This document shows positions 1 to 7,745 of a stretch of DNA of 64,000 nucleotides, in pieces (the stretch's first letter is position 1; each line of letters starts with the position of its first letter). The position numbers were made by a program, and so were the translations under genes. A model generated the notes under the pieces. That model did not search any database and was not told where the DNA came from. It was given only the letters and a program-made list of their open reading frames with translations. The stretch is from Paenibacillus sp. J23TS9 (GTDB lineage Bacteria > Bacillota > Bacilli > Paenibacillales > Paenibacillaceae), in assembly GCF_018403225.1 (NCBI RefSeq), contig NZ_BOSG01000001.1, forward strand, positions 2,294,001-2,358,000, written 5' to 3'.

Positions 1-539
1 CCTTCCATATCCACGCCCTTGGCTTCCATATATCCCGTCAAATATTGAATCAGGGGCTTGTAGCCTTTGGCATAGCCGTAATTCAGCAGTATTTCCCCCT
101 CCAGCGACATCCGGTCCAGAAACGCGCGCTTCACGTTGGCCAGATCGAACAGTTTCTCATCCGGCGCAATGCTGGCAAAGTTGATCATTCCTTTTTCACC
201 GCGCAAATCACGTTTCATCAGATCATATTCGTTTGCTTGCTGCGCCGTCGTATTCAGACGCTGCTTCCAATCCATCGACCAGGATGGGACGGAGGCAATG
301 CCAACGCGGGAGACAAAGCTCCCTTTGGAATGAACGGTATAAATAAATCCTTCCTCTTCAAGCTCTGAATATACCGTCACCAGTGTATTGCGGCTGATAC
401 CCAGCGTTGTGCTAAGCTCCCGCGTTGATGGTAGCTTCTGATCCACTCTACCCTTGCCTTTGGTAATCCACTGCTTCAAATATTCTTTAACCTGAACCGT
501 TAACGGCCGGCCTTCAATGATTTTAAAATCGGTGAACAT
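1..539 (-). CDS. MocR/GabR-type GntR-family regulator (C-terminus outside window)
   Basis: The N-terminal 179 residues of a transcription factor are visible; the rest lies before base 1. Residues about 8-75 form a GntR winged helix-turn-helix, with the recognition segment LGISRNTLVTVYSELEEEGF. A linker and the start of a fold-type I aminotransferase-like domain follow, including LLNYGYAKGYKPLIQYL, which is typical of MocR proteins. Such regulators use PLP as effector-binding cofactor and often control vitamin B6, GABA or amino-acid genes. The ATG at 539 has a GGAGGG site just upstream. The target cannot be told from what is visible, and there is no divergent partner: the next gene upstream, OsmC, is on the same strand and ends in its own terminator. 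Confidence 0.85.
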   Translation of the reverse strand, partial: MFTDFKIIEGRPLTVQVKEYLKQWITKGKGRVDQKLPSTRELSTTLGISRNTLVTVYSELEEEGFIYTVHSKGSFVSRVGIASVPSWSMDWKQRLNTTAQQANEYDLMKRDLRGEKGMINFASIAPDEKLFDLANVKRAFLDRMSLEGEILLNYGYAKGYKPLIQYLTGYMEAKGVDME

Positions 540-641
540 ATCGCAATCCCTCCGTATACTATCTTTGCATAAAGACTCAACGGAAGAAAGAGCCACCACA
601 GAGCTATTTGCTGGCAGTCGTGGTTCAGTATGCCAGTATGA

Positions 642-672
642 CAAAAAACCGCACAGCACAAGGCTGTACGGT
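642..672 (-). terminator. Rho-independent terminator of the OsmC gene
   Basis: An inverted repeat (ACCGCACAGC / GCTGTACGGT, one mismatch, short loop) is followed on the minus strand by a T6 run at 643-648. It lies just after the OsmC stop and separates that unit from the MocR-type gene. Confidence 0.75.
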
Positions 673-692
673 CTCATTCAACAAATATGGAT

Positions 693-1151
693 TCAGGCTT
701 CGCCGCCGCCAGACTTTTCGATGCGCGGGAAGGTGGATAATGCTACGTTCCCGGCAATCGCGCGGGAGATCATGCAGGAGCCTTCTGCCTTTTCCGCCAG
801 CTTGCGTGCATGCTCCATATCCTTTTCCGAAGCTTCCGGCTTCAGTCGGATATAGGGTTTATGGGTAATGCTGACATACGTAAAAATATTGTTGGTGACA
901 TCCACGATGCCTTCCGACTCCAGCGACAGCTTTTCGACAGGCAGACGGCCCCGCTCCATCATCGCCGCCAGGGTAATCAGATAACAGGTCGCTGCAGCAC
1001 CCAGGAGCATTTCATCCGGATTCGTGCCGATGCCCGGTCCGCCCATCTCCTTGGGGATGGATATGGCGGTTCTCAGCTGCCCGGCTTCAATTCTGCCCTC
1101 GCTGTTCCGTCCTCCGTCCCATTCCGCCTGTAGAATAAACGAATGATTCAT
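693..1151 (-). CDS. OsmC/Ohr-family peroxiredoxin-like protein
   Basis: This 152-residue protein has the OsmC fold signature. Two redox cysteines are visible at about residues 56 (in GAAATCYLI) and 126 (in AEGSCMIS), the pair that reduces organic hydroperoxides in the family. It belongs to the general SACOL1771/YhfA-like OsmC branch rather than clear Ohr, so the substrate is uncertain. The ATG at 1151 is preferred over a GTG one codon earlier because GGGAGGC lies 8 nt upstream. It follows the radical SAM gene by 22 nt, which suggests co-transcription, and it is closed by the terminator at 642-672. Likely cytoplasmic. Confidence 0.85.
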   Translation of the reverse strand: MNHSFILQAEWDGGRNSEGRIEAGQLRTAISIPKEMGGPGIGTNPDEMLLGAAATCYLITLAAMMERGRLPVEKLSLESEGIVDVTNNIFTYVSITHKPYIRLKPEASEKDMEHARKLAEKAEGSCMISRAIAGNVALSTFPRIEKSGGGEA

Positions 1152-1173
1152 CACGCAACGCCTCCCTCGATTG

Positions 1174-2094
1174 TTATTGTGTCACGGCTTCCGGATCGGC
1201 TGCAAACCCGTTGGCCTTATGATTAAACCGTTTCCGGTACCCGCATTTCCGGCATAGCTCTTCCACTACTTCCCGTCTTGAAAAACCGTCAACGATATTC
1301 GCTGCGCGTTCGCCTTCAATAATATCCGTAAAAGAATTCTTATAAATATTACCCAAATTGATGACCCCTTCCCCATCCAGACAGCATGGGATAACGGTAC
1401 CATCTACCAGCACGCCGGCCTGATTGCGAAGTCCATGGCAGAACCCTGGTCCAAAATCCTCTTCCGCATTCAAATCAGGCCATTCAAATTCATGATCCAT
1501 ATTAATGAAGATCCGGTCCGCGATCTTGATTCCTTTACCAGGCTCGACCATCTCATCGATCTTATAATCCAGATCAAATTCTTTCTCGACGTACTCCAGC
1601 ATTTCACGGTTGCGGCTGCGCTCCAGATTCGTTGCATTATTCATATCCAAATTCCACAGACGGAGCGATACGATCAGGTTCGACTGTGCCACTGCTTCCT
1701 TAACGAAGTTCAGTACCTTGGCGATGTATAAATCCTTGTCCTTGGAGCCTTCATGCCCGTCAAAGCTGTGCAGGGAGAAGTTCATCTGCCGGAGAGCTGG
1801 CTTATTCATGAGCTTGGGTCCTGCTTTATGCAGCAGAGTCCCATTGGACGTAACATTCACTTTAAAGCCTTTCTCATGTGCAATGTCCAGCAGCTGGTCA
1901 ATATGGGGATGGAGCAGCGGTTCACCTTTTACATGAAAATAAATATAGTCTGTATACGGCTTGATCTCATCAAGCGTATGGGTAAATTGTTCAATCGTAA
2001 TATAGTTGGTAGCCCTGTGTGTTGGCGGGCAAAAGGTGCAGGCCAGATTGCAGCGGCTGGTCAGCTCGACATAAAACTTTTTGAATTTCTTCAT
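1174..2094 (-). CDS. Radical SAM/SPASM-type protein
   Basis: The 306-residue protein starts with a CxxxCxxC cluster (C15, C19, C22 in CNLACTFC) that would bind the SAM-cleaving 4Fe-4S cluster. A GEPLLHP motif lies in the expected GGE position and TSNGT in the next strand. The C-terminal part carries further cysteines (GFC, PCC, LCRKC) in the spacing of a SPASM/twitch domain, which would hold one or more auxiliary clusters. SPASM proteins modify peptides or act as sulfatase-maturing or dehydrogenase-type enzymes. No peptide precursor is seen next to it, so the substrate is unknown. CTGGAG lies upstream of the ATG. It heads a probable two-gene unit with OsmC. Confidence 0.85.
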   Translation of the reverse strand: MKKFKKFYVELTSRCNLACTFCPPTHRATNYITIEQFTHTLDEIKPYTDYIYFHVKGEPLLHPHIDQLLDIAHEKGFKVNVTSNGTLLHKAGPKLMNKPALRQMNFSLHSFDGHEGSKDKDLYIAKVLNFVKEAVAQSNLIVSLRLWNLDMNNATNLERSRNREMLEYVEKEFDLDYKIDEMVEPGKGIKIADRIFINMDHEFEWPDLNAEEDFGPGFCHGLRNQAGVLVDGTVIPCCLDGEGVINLGNIYKNSFTDIIEGERAANIVDGFSRREVVEELCRKCGYRKRFNHKANGFAADPEAVTQ

Positions 2095-2283
2095 TATGTT
2101 TACTCCAGTCTGTTCCTAATAATCAGTAGTGCCTCACAAAATATTATATGAGAACCCTCCCCATGGCAACCTTAATTGCTGTCTCTACCCGAATGAACAT
2201 CCAAAAGATGCGTTCATCTGACATTTCTTAGGCTATGTGAGTCATATGCTCTACTTAGGCTGTGAAAGGAGCGTGAACCAGAA

Positions 2284-3114
2284 GTGATATGGATCGGTGA
2301 TCAGGAGGCTGTGCTTGAGGTAGGAACCTGGCCTTCCCTATGGCAAAAGATTTATTTTTCCAAGAAAAACAGTCCTACTACCTACCGTTATGTCTCATTG
2401 GCACATCTGAAGTTTGAACTAAAGCTCAGAACGGCTATTGTGGAGGCGGCCAAAGCACTTAAGAGGAGTGGCGTACAGTTCGAAACCTTTGAGCATTCCC
2501 ATTGCAATGAACAGTATTGGAACCTGAACAACAAAGGCGGATTTGAACTGAGGGAAAACGTAACTCCGGCGGAAGGAATTCGTGATATCTTTGCCAATGG
2601 ATCACTTTACGGCTTTGAATGCGCAACTGCGATTGTCATTGTCCTGTATAAGGGTGTTCTGGATTCCATTCAGGAGAAGGATTTTAACCGGATGTTCGCC
2701 GATTTGCTGCTGTATGACTGGCATTATGACAGTGATTTACGCCTGATTGAAAAACACGGGGCACCGCAGTCGTTTCCGGGTGATGTTCTCTATTTCAAAA
2801 ATCCGGATGTGAACCCCGCTCAAATTGAATGGCAGGGTGAAAATACAATCAAGCTTGAAGAAGATTTATATTACGGCCACGGAATCGGCATTGTGTCTTC
2901 TCAGTCCATTATCTCCAAGCTGAACAGACACCGCATTCCGGGAAGCAGTACCTCGGCTTACTTGACCGATCAAGTAATCTATCCTGATTTTCTCTATTTA
3001 TCCCAGTTTGAAGCAGGTAATGCAGAGGTGAATCCGGATGCATTTCAACAATCATTTATGCAGGAAGGCGGCATTGCTTCACAGATCGGGCGACGACGTT
3101 ATTTGTTTGCATGA
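2284..3114 (+). CDS. tgl: Protein-glutamine gamma-glutamyltransferase (spore coat transglutaminase)
   Basis: Tgl forms epsilon-(gamma-glutamyl)lysine cross-links between spore-coat proteins such as GerQ. The protein matches Bacillus Tgl along its length: an N-terminal LKFELKLR segment, the catalytic Cys at residue 113 in YGFECATAIVIV, then LLYDWHY and GDVLYFKNP motifs. It is 276 residues, about 30 longer than the Bacillus protein; the excess is mainly a C-terminal tail after the FLYLSQFE segment. The start is a GTG at 2284 with AAAGGAG 12 nt upstream, a slightly long spacing. It is monocistronic, divergent from the radical SAM gene and closed by the terminator at 3131. The gene is good evidence for a spore former. 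Confidence 0.93.
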   Translation: MIWIGDQEAVLEVGTWPSLWQKIYFSKKNSPTTYRYVSLAHLKFELKLRTAIVEAAKALKRSGVQFETFEHSHCNEQYWNLNNKGGFELRENVTPAEGIRDIFANGSLYGFECATAIVIVLYKGVLDSIQEKDFNRMFADLLLYDWHYDSDLRLIEKHGAPQSFPGDVLYFKNPDVNPAQIEWQGENTIKLEEDLYYGHGIGIVSSQSIISKLNRHRIPGSSTSAYLTDQVIYPDFLYLSQFEAGNAEVNPDAFQQSFMQEGGIASQIGRRRYLFA

Positions 3115-3130
3115 CAGGTTTATGTCATTG

Positions 3131-3158
3131 GGCTGTCGCACGATGCGGCAGCTTTTTT
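3131..3158 (+). terminator. Rho-independent terminator of tgl
   Basis: The stem GGCTGTCGCA / TGCGGCAGC is followed by six T residues, 16 nt after the tgl stop. Confidence 0.8.
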
Positions 3159-3298
3159 CTATTTATAATGAAGGAATATCGAATCATGTCAAAAGATTCA
3201 TCTATTTTAGCTTATTTTGTAAACGTTTATAGACCATTTCTCCGGGTCAGTGCTATAATATGGTAGAAATAGTACATATTAAGGAGGCCTATTTTCCT

Positions 3299-4549
3299 AT
3301 GTCGTGGTTGAAAAATCTTCCGATGTCCCAAAGGGTCATTGCCGGGTGTTATCTGGTTGCCGCCTTGTTCGCTCTGCCAGCCCTCATTATTTTCATTCTG
3401 ATTGGCAAGATCATCATCGGTGTGGTTTTTGTGGTCGTGCTGGCTGCCCTAACCTACCCTCTTGCTCGGTTTGTTGAGAGAACGCTTACATCTTCATTTG
3501 AAAGCATCGCAAACGTAACCGCAGGAATTGCCAAAGGCGACTTTACTAATCGTGTCGATGAATCCGGTTCCATGGGTGATGTCAGCCGCTCGTTTAACAG
3601 CATGGTAGACAAGCTGAAGAAAATTTTAACCGACGCATCTGGTATTACACGCAAAGTAATTGAAGCAAGCCGCGGCATTGCAGACAAGAACCAGGAACTG
3701 AAAACAGTCATGGCATCCGTCGCATCCGCTTCCAATGAGCTGGCCATCGGTGCAAATGAAATTTCAGAAGACGTCGCTGGCATGACCGAATCGATCCAGG
3801 ACATTGAATTAAAGGTAGGAAACTACGCCCACTCTACCAAAGAAATGAAAAAGCAATCGGAATTGACACTGAGCTTTGTAGAAAAAGGCCGACAATCCGT
3901 TGATAAACAGGCCGAAGGCATGCGTAAAAACGTGGAAGCCACAGAGAATGTTGCCAAGACCATCGATGCCCTCTCCAAAAACGCATACGGCATCAACAAG
4001 ATCACCAAAACCATTTCGGAATTGGCTGAGCAAACCAACTTGCTCTCCCTTAATGCATCCATCGAAGCTGCAAGAGCCGGCGAGCACGGCAGAGGCTTTG
4101 CTGTGGTAGCTCAGGAGGTCCGCAAGCTCGCAGAAGAATCCACGGCGTCTACCCAGGAAGTATTCGGACTGGTGAAGAGCATTGAGCTCGGCATCCACCA
4201 GGCCATTGAGAATATCCAGGTCAACGAGGAAGTCGTGCGCCTGCAAAATGATATGATCCGTGAGGCGGAGCAAATCTTCTCGCATATCGTGGAAAGTGTC
4301 CAATACATAACCGAGCAGATTAATGCTTTCTCAAACGAAAGTGATCTGATGCTCGAAAGCGCTCAGAAGATTTCTGGCGCCATCCAGAATATTTCGGCTA
4401 TTACCGAGGAATCCTCCGCCGGAACCGAACAGGTCTCTGCTTCCATGAATGAACAGATGAAATCCATCGAAGCCGTCGTGGATGAAACTGAAGCCATGAG
4501 ACAAGCCGTATTCCAGCTTCAGAAAACCATTCAAATCTTTAAGTTTTAA
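3299..4549 (+). CDS. Methyl-accepting chemotaxis-type protein without an extracellular sensor domain
   Basis: The 416-residue protein begins with two hydrophobic segments (about 14-34 and 36-54) separated by only a residue or two, so there is no room for a periplasmic ligand-binding domain. A HAMP-like segment follows (about 55-110). The rest is the long coiled-coil MCP signalling domain, with the hairpin tip [20 protein letters not shown] that binds CheA/CheW. It probably senses membrane state or a cytoplasmic cue, or works with a partner. The ATG at 3299 has AAGGAGG 11 nt upstream and is preferred over an in-frame codon at 3260 that lacks such a site. No other chemotaxis gene is nearby. Confidence 0.88.
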   Translation: MSWLKNLPMSQRVIAGCYLVAALFALPALIIFILIGKIIIGVVFVVVLAALTYPLARFVERTLTSSFESIANVTAGIAKGDFTNRVDESGSMGDVSRSFNSMVDKLKKILTDASGITRKVIEASRGIADKNQELKTVMASVASASNELAIGANEISEDVAGMTESIQDIELKVGNYAHSTKEMKKQSELTLSFVEKGRQSVDKQAEGMRKNVEATENVAKTIDALSKNAYGINKITKTISELAEQTNLLSLNASIEAARAGEHGRGFAVVAQEVRKLAEESTASTQEVFGLVKSIELGIHQAIENIQVNEEVVRLQNDMIREAEQIFSHIVESVQYITEQINAFSNESDLMLESAQKISGAIQNISAITEESSAGTEQVSASMNEQMKSIEAVVDETEAMRQAVFQLQKTIQIFKF

Positions 4550-4705
4550 ATGTCGCTTCCCTTGTCTCTTATATCTTCAGCCCTTCGTCGCATTGATCCG
4601 TTCTCTATTCCGTTATATGATGGTTAAACTATGTTATAGACGAGCCAATATCAGGGCTAACTGATACGTTCAAGCTATACAGCAGGATGTTTGGAGGAAT
4701 AAAGA

Positions 4706-5329
4706 ATGACTTCCCATCAACAACGAATAGATCCACGGATCGTACGGACGCAGCGGCTGCTCAAGAATGCATTGTTCGACCTCTTGGAGGAACGCGGCTA
4801 TGAACAGGTTACCGTGCAGGATATAGCGGACAGGGCAACTGTGAAACGCGCAACTTTCTATCTGCATTTTAATGATAAACAGGATTTGGTTCATCAGTGT
4901 ATCACCGATCTCCTGAATGAGCTGAGTGAGTCGATTCAGAACAAAAATGATGATACGCTGCATTTTGATTTCCACAGCGGTAAGACGCATCCTATCTTCA
5001 TCCGGATGTTTGAGCATGTCAGCGAACACTTTTGCCAGTATCAGGCCCTGCTTGTTAACAACCGGATACCAGCCTTCACCTCAGGTTTGCTGGATGTGCT
5101 GCATAACTTCATCTCCGAGGGAATTAATATGACCGAACCGGATGACTCCAATCTGTCTGCACGCCGGGATGTGGTGATCAAGTACGTGGAGTCGGCATAC
5201 CTGGAGTTAATCATCTGGTGGGTGGAGAATCAGATGCCTTACCCGGAAAAAGATATGGCCGAGATGCTGATGAATCTCTCCATCATGGGACCTTACCGCG
5301 TAAGACCCTATGAAAAGACGAAGCCATAA
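4706..5329 (+). CDS. TetR/AcrR-family transcriptional regulator
   Basis: This 207-residue protein has the TetR helix-turn-helix in residues about 14-60 (VTVQDIADRATVKRATFYLHF, the usual TxxxIAxxAxVxxxTxYxHF pattern). The C-terminal all-helical ligand domain resembles the TetR_C type found with Bacillus regulators of oxidoreductases and efflux genes. GGAGG lies 9 nt before the ATG. It converges on the SDR gene and shares its terminator. An 18-bp perfect palindrome in front of the SDR gene is a candidate binding site; that link is inference. Confidence 0.88.
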   Translation: MTSHQQRIDPRIVRTQRLLKNALFDLLEERGYEQVTVQDIADRATVKRATFYLHFNDKQDLVHQCITDLLNELSESIQNKNDDTLHFDFHSGKTHPIFIRMFEHVSEHFCQYQALLVNNRIPAFTSGLLDVLHNFISEGINMTEPDDSNLSARRDVVIKYVESAYLELIIWWVENQMPYPEKDMAEMLMNLSIMGPYRVRPYEKTKP

Positions 5330-5335
5330 AAAACA

Positions 5336-5369
5336 GCCCTGACGGATTTTACCGATCAGGGCCTTTTTG
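5336..5369. terminator. Bidirectional terminator between TetR and SDR genes
   Basis: The stem GCCCTGACGG / CCGATCAGGGC has an A run on the left and a T run on the right, so it can end transcription from both convergent genes. Confidence 0.8.
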
Positions 5370-5430
5370 TATTCTGATTTATGATTTCACCATGTGGCGA
5401 GATAGGCTGCTATTTCTTAATTTTAAAATA

Positions 5431-6177
5431 TTACAGGGCTGTCCAGCCGCCATCAATTACCAGCTCTGCACCTGTCATAAAGCGGGATTCATCGGAAGCC
5501 AGGAACAATACGCCATAAGCGACATCTTCCGGTTTACCGAAATAAGGGAGCTGCGTGAATGTCTTGTAATATGGCGTTGCATCCTGAAAGCTGGGTGCTG
5601 TCATTGGTGTTTCGATAATTCCGGGATGTACCGAGTTCACACGTACGCTTTCCTTCGCGAATTCCACTGCCGCACCTTTTGTTATCGCCCGAAGCGCCCC
5701 TTTGGCAGCCGTATAAGCACTGGAGCCCGCCATACCAACAATACCGCCGATCGAGGAAATATTAATGACCGAACCGGATCCGTTCTTTTGCATTTCCGGA
5801 ATAGCGTATTTCATCCCCAGCATGCAGCCGTTCAGATTGATATCAAGCACCTTATTCCACTGCTCCATTTCCAGATTGGCAATGGTCATCGTCGTGGATA
5901 CACCTGCATTATTGACGAGAATATCGACTTTGCCGAATTGCTTGACCGTATCTTCAACAATCTGCTTCCATTCGGCTTCCGAGGCTACGTTATGTTTAAC
6001 GCCGATGGCTTCGCCACCGCTGTTTGTAATCTCCTGTATTACCTCGTTCAAAGCATCCTCTTTAAGATCGGTAGCTACCACCTTTGCCCCTTCACTTGCG
6101 AACAATTTGGCTTCTGCAGCCCCCATACCATTAGCTGCACCTGTAATAATAGCCACTTTCCCTGTTAAACGTCCCAT
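5431..6177 (-). CDS. Short-chain dehydrogenase/reductase (SDR)
   Basis: The 248-residue classical SDR has the cofactor motif TGAANGMG at residues 12-19, NNAG at 89-92, and the catalytic Ser141/142, Tyr155 and Lys159 (SS...YTAAK). The DGG motif near the C-terminus is usual for the glucose-dehydrogenase/3-oxoacyl-ACP-reductase-like group. The alcohol or keto substrate cannot be read from sequence. The ATG at 6177 is preferred over a TTG two codons earlier because AGAGGAAG lies 7 nt upstream. An 18-bp palindrome lies 36 nt before the start and may be an operator. The gene stands alone and converges on the TetR regulator. Confidence 0.9.
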   Translation of the reverse strand: MGRLTGKVAIITGAANGMGAAEAKLFASEGAKVVATDLKEDALNEVIQEITNSGGEAIGVKHNVASEAEWKQIVEDTVKQFGKVDILVNNAGVSTTMTIANLEMEQWNKVLDINLNGCMLGMKYAIPEMQKNGSGSVINISSIGGIVGMAGSSAYTAAKGALRAITKGAAVEFAKESVRVNSVHPGIIETPMTAPSFQDATPYYKTFTQLPYFGKPEDVAYGVLFLASDESRFMTGAELVIDGGWTAL

Positions 6178-6212
6178 ATTCAATCTTCCTCTCTATGATT
6201 TATATCCTGATG

Positions 6213-6230
6213 GTTGTAATCGATTACAAC
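6213..6230. promoter_or_regulatory. Perfect palindrome upstream of the SDR gene (candidate operator)
   Basis: GTTGTAATCGATTACAAC is an 18-bp perfect palindrome, 36 nt before the SDR start codon. The size and position fit a dimeric repressor site. The convergent TetR protein is a candidate, but no copy was seen in front of the tetR gene itself. Confidence 0.6.
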
Positions 6231-6308
6231 GAAAGTATACACCCATTCGTCTAATTTGTGAAGTATTTTACACCATGTCATTTAAGTGTGGAATTTGTAT
6301 ATTCATGA

Positions 6309-7604
6309 TCAAAGTTGATACGTCTCTATTATCCATGCACTCCATTTCAAATATTGCTCTTGATGCGTCCTTGTAATGCTGTTAACTCGAATGCGGCGGT
6401 TATATAAACACCTGTTTAGATAAAAAGAGCTCCCATGCCGCAGCATCCTCACGATCATCAGCATATCCTCATACAATCGTCCACCGGCAGGATCATTGGT
6501 TTTCCATCCGCCCAGTTTCCGCAGTGCTTCTGTCCGAAATATTCTCGGAGCGAGCGGTGCTCCTGTTATCAATAATGATTTGGTATCCAGAGATGCCGGA
6601 TTTCTGGATACCCCACGGAACGAAAGCTTTCCAACGCTCTCCTGCTTCCATTCAGCATGATTTCCATATAGAAGCGAGGTATCAGGATCTAGAGATGACA
6701 ATATTTTTGATATTTCCTCTATGCAGTTTGGTTCCAGCCAGTCATCTGCGTCCAATTCCAGCAACCAAGGAGCATGAGCAAGCCGAAGAGCTGTATTTAA
6801 TGCCGCTGCCTTTCCCTGATTGGAGTCATGCTTTAAAATATGAATCCGGGCCGTGTCTTCGGACGCGAGCTTCTCCATGAAATAGGGCGTGTCATCCGTT
6901 GATCCATCGTCAATCATAATCAACTCCCAGGATGCTGAGGTTTGGATTCTTACGCTTTGGACGACCCACTGCAAATATTCCGGTTCATTAAACACAGCGA
7001 GGACGATCGTAACCACAGGATCAATTCCTTCCACCGGAACTTCTATAGAACCCGGTGCAGGGCAGGCAATCGGGGCAAGCTTCCCCCACTCCTTCTCTCT
7101 GCGCTGCCAATTCAGGAATTTATATGGGGATGGAGCCCAATTTGACGTTTCCAGAGACATTCCGGGAAGGGATTTGCTCATTTGATGCATGAGAAACCAC
7201 TCCAGTAAGCTGTCGGAAGGTAACGCTGCAGTTACAGGAAAATCAATTCCCAATCCTTCCATTATCCGGAGATTCCACAGAACGGGTCCTGCCTCACCAG
7301 GCCGAAACCGAGATTGGAATGACATTACCTCTTGAGCAGGAACCAAATGTATCCATGGATAAGGTACCTGTTCCAGTTGAAAAATGGATTCCTCTATACG
7401 TTGTTCAATACCTGGATACAATCGGCTTCCCGCTCTAATGGTCATGCAAACCTGATCCAAGGTGAATGGAGTGGTATCGTTCATGATGTGACTCTGTCCG
7501 GGAGAAACCGTGATTATCCTGAAGGAGGGAAGTAACTCAGCAATGGAACGGATTGTTATCCGTTCTTCACTTCCTCCGTCTGCTCCAAGCACGAAAATCA
7601 TCAT
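6309..7604 (-). CDS. Family 2 glycosyltransferase with an extra N-terminal domain
   Basis: The 431-residue protein has a GT-A glycosyltransferase family 2 domain in its second half: VTIVLAVFNEPEYLQWVV, the nucleotide-binding MIDDGSTDDT, and the metal-binding DAD in LLELDADDWLEP, followed by YEDMLMIVRM at the acceptor side. The first 190 residues are an unrecognised domain with mixed helix and strand character and no signal peptide or membrane helix, so it is probably cytoplasmic. Donor and acceptor are unknown. The ATG at 7604 is chosen because GAGGGGG lies about 9 nt upstream. It is separated from the SgrR-like gene by a terminator. A spore-surface or cell-wall glycan role is possible but not shown. 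Confidence 0.85.
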   Translation of the reverse strand: MMIFVLGADGGSEERITIRSIAELLPSFRIITVSPGQSHIMNDTTPFTLDQVCMTIRAGSRLYPGIEQRIEESIFQLEQVPYPWIHLVPAQEVMSFQSRFRPGEAGPVLWNLRIMEGLGIDFPVTAALPSDSLLEWFLMHQMSKSLPGMSLETSNWAPSPYKFLNWQRREKEWGKLAPIACPAPGSIEVPVEGIDPVVTIVLAVFNEPEYLQWVVQSVRIQTSASWELIMIDDGSTDDTPYFMEKLASEDTARIHILKHDSNQGKAAALNTALRLAHAPWLLELDADDWLEPNCIEEISKILSSLDPDTSLLYGNHAEWKQESVGKLSFRGVSRNPASLDTKSLLITGAPLAPRIFRTEALRKLGGWKTNDPAGGRLYEDMLMIVRMLRHGSSFYLNRCLYNRRIRVNSITRTHQEQYLKWSAWIIETYQL

Positions 7605-7701
7605 CGTGCCATTCCCCCTCTGAAATGAATGATAAATAATCCATACATACGCTCTTTGTTCGCCATATATATCCATAGACTCAATTCAATCATTTCAGCA
7701 C

Positions 7702-7725
7702 AAAAAAACCGCCTGTCTCCGGCGG
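7702..7725 (-). terminator. Terminator of the SgrR-like gene
   Basis: The stem CCGCC / GGCGG has an 8-nt centre and is followed by seven T on the minus strand, 21 nt past the SgrR-like stop. Confidence 0.75.
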
Positions 7726-7745
7726 CCTTATCCACGATATTCAAT

